A stretch of DNA of 64,000 nt from assembly GCA_033398695.1 (NCBI GenBank), contig CM065802.1:147980096-148044095 (forward strand), given 5' to 3'. Source of the stretch: Orobanche coerulescens. Its lineage: Eukaryota; Streptophyta; Magnoliopsida; Lamiales; Orobanchaceae. The notes beneath the pieces are model-generated. The model worked only from the letters and a program-made list of their open reading frames with translations, was not told the DNA's origin and did no database searches. Positions 57,054 to 64,000 of this stretch are shown here, in pieces (within the stretch, counting starts at the first letter, position 1; the number at the start of each line of letters is the position of its first letter). Both the position numbers and the translations under genes were made by a program.

Positions 57054-57859
57054 GCTACAGTGGCAGAGATTAGAGAGATATTTGGTGCTGTAGGATTTGT
57101 ATGGGATGTAGGTATTCCTCAAAATCCTGAGACAGGGTATTCATATAAACATTTGTCTCCTGAGTCTTCAACCTTCTCTTCTTGGGCCTGCTCAAAATCA
57201 TCCAAGTCCGAATCTTTTCCCACGAAGACGAACTGGGCCTGCGATTTCTCAGGATTTTGCTCGTGGGTTTGTCCGAAAATGGAATTTGAAGCCTGCAACT
57301 ATAATATCTGATGATTTTTTGTATCGAGATTCTGAGAGGAGTGCACAGGGCCGAAAAGGGTGTCGGGACCTGGGGTCTGTTTGTCATTAGACGAATTTCG
57401 GGGGTCTCCAAGACTCATATTTTCCCGAAAGAAATAGTGTGCCTGCATTTCAAGATTGTGGGCGCGTTCAACGCTGACATGGGTGTCGGAATCTGGGGTC
57501 TGTTTGTAAACAGACGAAACTTGGGGGTCCTGAGTGTAAAAATTCATGGATTTCAGGCGCTGTAGGAGAAGAACTGAGGGTGATGATCTGGTAGCAACAT
57601 TGGGAGGAGGAGGGTGATGGATTCTATTTCCATTTTGTTTTTTGTTGGCGAATATTGAAGTGAGAGCAATTGTGCCTATCATGATATTGAGGAGTACAAA
57701 GAAAACAGCAGGTGTGAACCAGCTGTTCATTGATGTTTGAGCTATTCTTTCCTTGACATGTGTTTATTGTTTACTTATTCTTTGCCTATATTTTCCTTTT
57801 ACAGGTCATCTAAAGGATTTGCATTTGTTAAATTCACATCAAAGCAAGATGCCGAGAAA
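57054..57859 (+). pseudogene. Captured fragment of an RNA-binding (RRM) protein gene, two exons
   Basis: Exon 1 (57054-57136) follows a TTTGCAG acceptor and reads ATVAEIREIFGAVGFVWDV, ending NPETG at a GT donor. Exon 2 (57805-57859) follows TTTTACAG and reads SSKGFAFVKFTSKQDAEK, ending at GTATGT. Joined across the splice sites the frame is continuous. KGFAFVKF fits the RNP1 consensus of an RRM, and the FGAVGFVWDV-to-RNP1 spacing is as in the nucleolar RBM28/Nop4-type RRM proteins. Only part of one RRM is present. The 668-bp intron contains another captured fragment in reverse orientation. Confidence 0.8.
57299..57730 (-). pseudogene. Captured fragment resembling a DUF4408/DUF761 (cotton-fibre-type) protein
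   Basis: A 143-codon open frame starts MNSWFTPAVFFVLLNIMIG, an N-terminal hydrophobic segment typical of plant DUF4408 proteins, followed by TIALTSIFANKKQ and a proline-rich, low-complexity stretch. Further related sequence appears to extend to about 57070 in shifted frames. The C-terminal DUF761 motif is not seen. It lies antisense inside the intron of the RRM fragment, so two unrelated genes have been captured at one place. The family call comes from the N terminus only. Confidence 0.6.
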
Positions 57860-57883
57860 GTATGTTGTACCGCAAAAACCTTC

Positions 57884-58407
57884 TCATGATCTGTCATGCA
57901 ATACCGCCACAAGCCAGTGTACGTCCAAATTAGACTCTTCTTTCTTCATCCTTAGCACCTTAAATTTAGTTTTCAATGTTCGAAGTTGTCTCTTTACCAT
58001 GGTTGAGCATTTGAATTTATGTTGGATAGAGACCCAAATCTGCCATGAGGTGTCATCATTTAGAATTGCCTCCATTATATATCTATCTATCAATGGCTTG
58101 GTAGGGAAGATTCTTTATTTTCTTGTCCTTCAACTGCTGCTCTTCTATCACCTTCAGTTCTGCCTCAGTTGGTAGCAGCAATGCCATCCTCTATCGACGT
58201 CCAATACACCTTCACATGACGGATATTATCCATTAGCCTGGACCGGTGCTCATGATAGCGATCGAATTTGGGAGTAGCTGGTTGCACAAACTTCCAATTG
58301 CTGATACTACTACTCTCACTCGTTTTATTAATCAGCCTAACACCAAATATTAAAACAAGTTGAAGAAAGAACAACACCCTGTACTGGAATGCTTGCTTCT
58401 TATTCAA
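57884..58407 (-). pseudogene. Copia gag fragment (UBN2-type) inside the CACTA element
   Basis: The minus strand reads FVQPATPKFDRYHEHRSRLMDN (58310-58240) and then WQIWVSIQHKFKCSTMVKRQLRTLKTKFKVLRM (58040-57940), the usual layout of a copia capsid, with frame breaks between. It is not expressed and probably came in as part of captured host DNA. Confidence 0.72.
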
Positions 58408-58904
58408 TCATATTACAGACGAGACTTCCTATACTTTTAAATTTATCATTCCTATGGTTTACAATTCAACATTGTCGTTTTGTTCCCTATACTTTATTGC
58501 TATTTCCGTCCTTGCACTTTAGAATTCATTCTTGTATTAGTCCCTCATACTTAAAGATAGGAGTTAGTCTCAAGCATGATCTCTAATAACATAAGTAACT
58601 TAAAGATAAATTAAGTTGATCCCAACACCTTATGCAGATCTCTAATTTTCACTCTCTGGGGGTGTTTGTTTTTTGTTATAAAATAATGTAGTTATTCAAT
58701 CCTACTAACTCGAGCAAGGATGATCGATGTCTACTTTGCCGTTCATTAGTGGATGCTCATTGTCTACGTGCATTATGCACACAGGAGGAAACATCGGGTT
58801 CGAAGGTACTACCGAATAATTTATGCCTTGCATTATGTAGATTTTCATCCATTAAATTCTATATCATATAATTAGTTCTGGTCTCCTTTTATTTTTCTTG
58901 GTTC

Positions 58905-59184
58905 AAACAGCGAATTTTAGTAGATGTTAAGGATGCTGTAAAGAAGTGGACAGAGCTATTAAATACTCATGAGATGTCTCCAAATAGTCTCACCTTGCTC
59001 TACCATGTTCTGGACATGCTATCACTCAAGGTTTGTTTTCTTTTTGGCACTTGGTTAAAAGATGATCTGGTTATTATTTGTTACAATACTTGTGTGTATA
59101 ATGTTTTGCAGGGCTGCACGATATTCCACCAACACATCTTCAAGATGATAATTTCCTTTTTCCGATACGAAGTTTCCTATTTGG
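58905..59184 (+). pseudogene. Unidentified captured exons
   Basis: An acceptor (CAAACAG, ending 58910) precedes an open piece reading RILVDVKDAVKKWTELLNTHEM with a GTTTGT donor after CTCAAG (59030). A second acceptor (TTTTGCAG, ending 59110) precedes a piece ending at GTAATG (59182). Spliced-gene layout is clear but I do not recognise the protein. Other exon-like pieces may lie near 58680-58805 and 60135-60240. Confidence 0.45.
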
Positions 59185-59802
59185 TAATGTGGTCAACTAG
59201 CTAGGAAATAGCTTGTCATCTTTCTTTATTATAGATAAAGAAACCATCTGAAGAAATTTGATAAGTTGTAGGATTGGTGATTGAGAGCATAGGACTTGCT
59301 ATACGAGAATTAGCTTATATGATGAATAACATACCTAGCCTAATGTAGAGATATCTCGAGGCAGCCTGTGTTGTTGTTGCCTGCTGCTATTATTCCCCAG
59401 AGGTTTGTTATAAGTTTTGATTGAAAAAATGGTCTGGCACTTGGAATCATACATGCAAAAATAATTATGATAATATTTGTGCCATATATGGATCTGGAGA
59501 TCTTGACGGATCAGTTGCTTCTGCCATAGCGAACAACGGCATGTATGATTTTTTTTTATTATGTTGGTGTATAAAGATGCCTATAGAAAGCCTGATTGTA
59601 GTTCGCTTTATCTATGTTTGGTGTGTATGATGAACCTTGAATTTGATTAGGAGAATTTGAGCTGTATTATTGGTAGATGATACTTATAGATAACTGTGCT
59701 TCTAGTGTGCTTGGCCTTTTTATATTGCTAAGGACCTTAGGATGAATATGGAATTGGTGGGAACCTGTATATTTATAGTTCTCTTTCATAGTTCTATTGT
59801 TG

Positions 59803-60078
59803 TATATTATATATTAGTTATATATATACATACTATAATATATATATATATATACAATCTGCATTACACATATATTATATATTAGTTATATATTAATATG
59901 TAATATATATATACAGTCAGATTTGTTATATATATATGAATATATATTCTGCAGTATTGTAATATATATTACATATTAGTTATATATATACATATTATAA
60001 TATATATATATATACACGATCTGCATTACACATATATTATTATGTATTAGTTATATATTAATATATAATATATATAGT
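59803..60078. repeat. AT-rich TATATA repeats
   Basis: A long run of ATATAT units with a duplicated segment: the block with TATACATA and ATCTGCATTACACATATATTA occurs twice, about 170 bp apart. Confidence 0.85.
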
Positions 60079-60545
60079 CAGATTTTTTGCCTATTTTTAA
60101 CAAACTGGTCATGAAATGATTTTAGATCTTCAGGAAAATGGAAGTATTCTTGACCTGTATGATGAAGATATCAAGTGATATTGGAGAATTTTGTGCAACG
60201 ATATCAAGTGATCAAGATGATAATGGTACTCCTATGACTCAAGACGGCACCACTTATCAGTTATTTCAATATGTAACCTTCGATCACTTGTATTTAGACT
60301 TAGTAATTTTGTACTTTTTAAGTTAGATTGGTGGTGTTGCTTGGTTTTGGTACTTTTGAAGTTAAATTGGTGGATTGTATTTTGTACTTTGTATTGGCAT
60401 CTTGTTGGTTTTGGGCTGCCTTGGTTTATTTTGGATGGTTGATGTAAAAATAAAATGGTTATTTCAAAATATTTGTATGAAGTGTTGCCTTTTACTTTAC
60501 TTGGTGTTTATTTTATAATAGTATTACAAAACAAAAAAAACTACT

Positions 60546-60716
60546 GATGTCGCATAGATGTGGGGCCCATTGCCGATGTGGCACAACTGTAGAGCCCATT
60601 GATGACGTGGCATAAATGTGGGCTGCATTATTGACGTAGCATCAAGATGGGACCCACCGATGACGTTGCACACATGTGGGACCCACTGATGACGTGACAC
60701 ATGTGGACCCAATGTT
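60546..60716 (+). repeat. Minisatellite of 26-30 bp units
   Basis: Six units begin at 60546, 60575, 60601, 60631, 60659 and 60688, of the form GATGACGTGGCACACATGTGGGACCCAYT. They lie inside the CACTA element before its right subterminal repeats. An open frame on the other strand here is only a by-product of the repeat. Confidence 0.82.
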
Positions 60717-62287
60717 CTGTTTCTTTTTTAAATCTTAGGCAACATCGTTTGTTGTTGCCTTACTTGGTTATGTTGTTGCATTATAGGCGTAATGCAATAC
60801 TTTTCCGTTGTTGCAGTAGAGACTACAAGTGTTGCCTCAGGTGTCAAAGGCAACGGCCGTATTGGCAACAAGAGTTTGGTGTTGCCTTTGGCCTAAGGCA
60901 ACACTTTTCGTGTCTTCTGCAACAATAAACAGGCATTGCCTATGAGCACTTATGGCGTAGTGTGGGCAGAGGTCAGAACCTCATTTCACTTCCTTCCATC
61001 ATTTTGTTTTCGTCGGGCGATGCGAGATAAACCTCCAGGGCGATTTACACCACTTTCAATCCATGTATTCTTCATCCTTCATCACCGTGAGATCGTAGGA
61101 GAATATCATAATTAATGTAATCATCTTCCTCCATCCGAATTCAAGGTATTATCGTCGAGAACCCTAACTTCATCTTTTTTGGGGGGTTTCTGGGAATTAT
61201 CATGTTAAACTCGAATTGTTTTGTAATAATCCTTATCGATTATTGTTATTGGGTAATTCCCAATCCGTTTCCGTCATGTTTAATCCGTGAGTTGTTGATT
61301 CAGGGAGGTTTTGTGAAAACCCTCACCCATATCGATCGTACGTATGTTGTCATAGCTTGTAATCGGGGTTGTGGGCGTATTCCATTCGATTATTGTTATC
61401 ATATAGGACTGAGTTGTGTTAATCCTTCATTTAGGAATGGTCATGTTCCCTTCGGGTCATTCGTAGCCGTTGTTCGTTCCCGTTTCATCGAAGATGTCGC
61501 AAAGACAAGTACTTTACATTTGTTTGCATATTCTAGTATTTGATTATGGCTTCCCGTGTATGTTGTGGATGTGAATGTGTATGTTCACCCAGGGATGGTC
61601 CGACAGGGCCTCTGGGAATACGTATTGCCATGTGTGTGCATATCACGAACTAGTGTTAACCACCCAGGGATGGTCCGACGGGGCCTCTGCGGGGTACGGT
61701 GCCCATGAGTCTCGTACCAACGGTTAACCTTTGAAATGTTTTGTTAGAGAAATGTGTTTTGTGCTTGTGCATTGTAATATTCTGGAATATATAAATGTTT
61801 TCTAAAATGATTTTGGCGCATATTTCATCTTATTAGAATGGTAGTGCAAATGAATTGTACTTGCACTAGCTGTTGTCGCTAACCCCTTAAATGGGGGAAA
61901 TATTTTTGTATTTCAGGTACAGGTCTTGGAGGCGAACGAGCATGTGGGCCGTACGAGGATGATGGGCAAGAGTGATTCTGTTCAGTGGTCGTCCGCTTGT
62001 GTTCATGTCTTTTAAATTGATTTATTATGTCATTTGCTTAAGTACTCGAGTACTTCCTTCTTGGATTTATTATCGTCGTGTACCCGTTTTGGGGAAGATT
62101 TGATATTGAATGGTATTGTTGAGTTCAGTCTTTTGTTTTGAATGTCTTGGATTGAGAAATTGTCTGTTTGTTGATGATGTATATCATTATTGTAATGCCG
62201 AGTTTGTGTGTTAGCCTGGTGGACTCCAAGACGTGGGGTCCACGGCACTGTAATATGCCCTGAACGTCTTGGGGGTGTTACAGTACT

Positions 62288-62676
62288 TATGAGTAACCAA
62301 ACAAAATTAAGACCAAAACAACTAGATAAACGATTGGGATATCCAGGGGCAATATTACTTTTGCTCTTCGTCTTTGTCTCTCCCTGCACCTGATCACCGT
62401 GGAATTTCGTACCTGAATACATAAAAAATGTACCCACCCCCGAAGGGGTCAGCAAATAGTCGGTGCAAGTACATTGATAACATGAATATGTATTACGTGT
62501 AGAAAATATACAATATAACAGTGGTCCTTTCATATCAGGTGATTGTTCCGGAATAATACGTATATCATCAAACAATAAAAACCACAGGGTTATACTAGTA
62601 TTACTCAACTTCATACCACGGAGCCCTCGTCAGGGCAATCCTCACTTAGATAACACGCCGAGTGATATTCTGGATC
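62288..62676 (-). repeat. LTR of element G, right segment
   Basis: It continues the G LTR after solo LTR H. It contains the CCACCCCCGAAGGGGT motif also found in LTR A (20718). It stops at copia I (62682). A 194-codon minus-strand frame spanning 62030-62614 crosses the H boundary and is chance. Confidence 0.6.
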
Positions 62677-62815
62677 AGCATTGTTGGAACATTTTGTTCC
62701 ATACATAAATTAAAAGTGTTTTGATGATTAATGTTGATAAGCAAAACAAAACAACAAAGAGGCGAAGCCAAGCATCGAAGAACACGAAGTGCAAAATGCT
62801 GAAGAAAAACAGAGC

Positions 62816-63131
62816 TAACGTACGTAACAGGAACATGTTAACGTACGTAATATGATGAAGCTAACGTACGTAATGTATGAGTGATAACGTACGTAACTCA
62901 GTTCAAACAAGTGAACGTTGGAGGAGTCAAAGTCAGAAAAGCATCCAACGGATATATGACGTCATCAGTGATGTAATGTTAACGTACGTAACCGTGTATA
63001 TGCTAACGTACGTAACTCAAAATGACGAAACTCACTGGACTGATTTGTGAAGATGCTAACGTACGTAACCAGCCATGGTTAACGTACGTAATGAGGATTA
63101 CGACGTAATGGAGAGCATATAACGTACGTAA
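62816..63131 (+). repeat. TAACG-TA-CGTAA array in U3 of copia element I
   Basis: Nine perfect copies of TAACGTACGTAA, all in the same orientation, start at 62816, 62839, 62862, 62885 (23-bp steps), 62980/63004 (24), 63057/63080 (23) and 63120. Spacers are unrelated 11-12 bp sequences. There is no decay at all, in contrast with the older arrays. Confidence 0.95.
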
Positions 63132-63171
63132 TGAAGGTCCCGGCAATAACGGCTAGTTTGATCATGAAGCC

Positions 63172-63179
63172 TATAAATA
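63172..63179 (+). promoter_or_regulatory. TATA box of copia element I
   Basis: TATAAATA lies 40 bp after the last palindrome (63120-63131). Confidence 0.8.
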
Positions 63180-63721
63180 CCATCCCTATGGTATTGTTTG
63201 AGCACAACAACCTTGAGCAAATTGTCTATACTTGTGATATTATTACACACATTCTTGTTGTTGATATTGAGCTTAATTGTAAGTGTTTGAGTGAGAATTC
63301 ACGAAAACATACACGAGTGGTAAAAGAAAAGATACGATTGGATTCGGTGTTATTAGGATCAAGGATCCGGCATTGTTAGTATCGCAATCGTTATCTTAGT
63401 GAGGTTTATCTAGTACCCATAGAAAGCTAGAGCGGTTGATTCCTTGTCCGATAGAAAAGGAAAACGGTTTAACTTGGACCGACACAAAGACAAGTACGAG
63501 TGGTTTATCACGGACCAATAGAAGACGTGATTGTAACGGTTATACCTCGACCGATAGAAGAGAGGCGAAGAGGTTGCTATCTTTAACCTATTGAAAAAGA
63601 TAAAGAGAGGACGTAGGCTCGTTTATAGCCGAACCTCTATAAATCCTTGCGTCTTTTATTTTCCGCTATTTTATTTACGCTTCCGCAACACGGCGCAATA
63701 TCCGATCCCGTACCCAACAAT

Positions 63722-63733
63722 TGGTATCGGAGC
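63722..63733 (+). other. primer-binding site of element I
   Basis: TGGTATCGGAGC follows the LTR after two bases. Confidence 0.88.
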
Positions 63734-63776
63734 GGTACTCCAATACGCGGCTTAACATCCGAGGAGAAGATCCAAA

Positions 63777-64000
63777 ATGGCGTTTCAAATGGCTCCAGTC
63801 GAAGGCCTTGCTCTCAACCGACCACCATTCTTTGATGGCTCAAATTATTTGACGTGGAAGAAGAAGATGTCGATATTCATCCGAGCATACGACATCGAGA
63901 TTTGGAAGATCATTTGCCTTGGCCCGAAAGTTCCAATCAAATCCGACGGTACTCTCAAATCTTTCGAAGAATACGACGATGCCGATTGGAAAAATGACCA
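63777..64000 (+). CDS. gag: gag of copia element I, N-terminal part (cut by the window edge)
   Basis: The ATG lies 43 bp after the primer site, and the frame is open to the end of the window (74 codons). It reads MAFQMAPVEGLALNRPPFF, then DGSNYLTWKKKMSIFIRAYD and IEIWKIICLGPK, the typical start of copia capsids of the DUF4219/UBN2 type. The Trp-Lys-Lys-Lys-Met motif is the usual WKxxM signature. Gag forms the particle in the cytoplasm. With no stop, an intact array and a clean primer site, this may be a recently active element. Confidence 0.88.
   Translation, partial: MAFQMAPVEGLALNRPPFFDGSNYLTWKKKMSIFIRAYDIEIWKIICLGPKVPIKSDGTLKSFEEYDDADWKND

Larger units (their letters stand above)
55795..60962 (+). 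mobile_element. Complete non-autonomous CACTA transposon with captured gene fragments (5168 bp)
   Basis: The terminal inverted repeats are identical for 30 bp, starting CACTACGCCATAAGTG. The element is flanked by TGG on each side (55792-55794; 60963-60965), the 3-bp target duplication expected for CACTA. Subterminal GTGTTGC-type repeats occur at both ends (55835-55990; 60735-60945). No transposase is evident. The interior holds an RRM gene fragment, a DUF4408-type fragment, a copia gag piece and unidentified exon-like pieces. Confidence 0.95.
55186..62282 (+). mobile_element. Solo LTR 'H' (B family) with a CACTA element inside
   Basis: It starts TGTAATATCCG and ends GGGGGTGTTACA, and is flanked by GTACT on both sides (55181-55185; 62283-62287). 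No internal region remains, so it is a solo LTR left by LTR-LTR recombination. Excluding the CACTA element and one TGG copy it is about 1.93 kb, close to LTR B. It holds TTACGGCCGTAA units before the CACTA element. A unit starting CACCCAGGGATGGTCC occurs twice, 75 bp apart (61586, 61661). The frame at 61202-61543 has no recognisable motif. Confidence 0.92.
62682..63719 (+). repeat. 5' LTR of copia element I (1038 bp)
   Basis: It starts TGTTGGAACATTTTG and ends GTACCCAACA. It contains the nine-unit TAACGTACGTAA array, a TATA box, and a leader with a repeated GACCGATAGAAG/GACCAATAGAAG phrase (63440-63600). Confidence 0.92.
62682..64000 (+). mobile_element. Ty1/copia element 'I', 5' portion running off the window
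   Basis: The LTR (62682-63719), primer site and open gag are in the correct order, without any visible damage. The left target duplication should be AGCAT (62677-62681). It inserted into the LTR of element G. Confidence 0.9.

Noticed and set aside
60524..60712. Minus-strand frame with repeated GPHVSRHQW-like units as a repeat protein
   Set aside because: It is the translation of the 26-30 bp minisatellite in the CACTA element.
62030..62614. 194-codon minus-strand open frame as a gene
   Set aside because: It crosses the boundary of solo LTR H and the LTR of G and reads through both. No recognisable motif.

Overview
This window is a stretch of plant nuclear DNA made almost entirely of nested transposable elements. 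It holds Ty3/gypsy chromovirus-type, Ty3/gypsy Tat-like and Ty1/copia LTR retrotransposons, plus three CACTA (En/Spm-type) DNA transposons. I found no intact host gene, tRNA or rRNA. TE density, CpG-type decay, TATA-box U3 promoters and tRNA-Met primer sites fit a large flowering-plant genome, probably a eudicot (inference). A run of exactly 500 N (14144-14643) marks an assembly gap.

Layout, left to right. 1-4566: 5' part of a minus-strand Tat-like gypsy element with gag, pol and 5' LTR; it is almost intact. 4567-7039: right part of a CACTA element that lies inside the pol gene of a plus-strand chromovirus (7040-10171, with its 3' LTR from 8551). 10172-11345: a copia LTR. 11371-14143: the 3' end of another copia element and its LTR, then the gap. 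14644-22805: a minus-strand chromovirus ('A') whose whole gag-pol reads in one frame with six stops. A sits about 15 bp inside the gag start of a second chromovirus ('B', 22806-31338), whose LTR also carries a CACTA element (24096-29290). 31389-53589: a minus-strand copia element ('C', LTRs 31389-33240 and 51729-53589, 5-bp target duplication AAATC). C has been inflated to 22.2 kb by a plus-strand chromovirus ('F', 38403-47791) and a truncated copia ('D', 47792-50089). C lies in the gag gene of an older chromovirus ('G', 31339-31388 and 53595-54899). G's LTR hosts a solo LTR ('H', 55186-62282, target duplication GTACT), and H hosts a complete gene-capturing CACTA element (55795-60962, 30-bp perfect terminal inverted repeats, target duplication TGG). 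A young copia element ('I') starts at 62682 and runs off the window.

The most unusual signal is regulatory. Six LTR families from two unrelated superfamilies carry arrays of a 12-bp near-palindrome that fits one scaffold, TWRCG-NN-CGYWA. The centre is CA, TA or GC according to family. The 12-mers are spaced about 23 bp apart start to start (22 bp in B and H), in groups of two, three or four, with unconserved 10-11 bp spacers. In every U3 array the last copy lies a fixed distance upstream of the TATA box: 10-13 bp in the gypsy LTRs and 38-40 bp in the copia LTRs. The Tat-like LTR has a looser version with a CGATCG core. Copia families C, D and J lack it. I know of no described element that explains this pattern, although I could not search.
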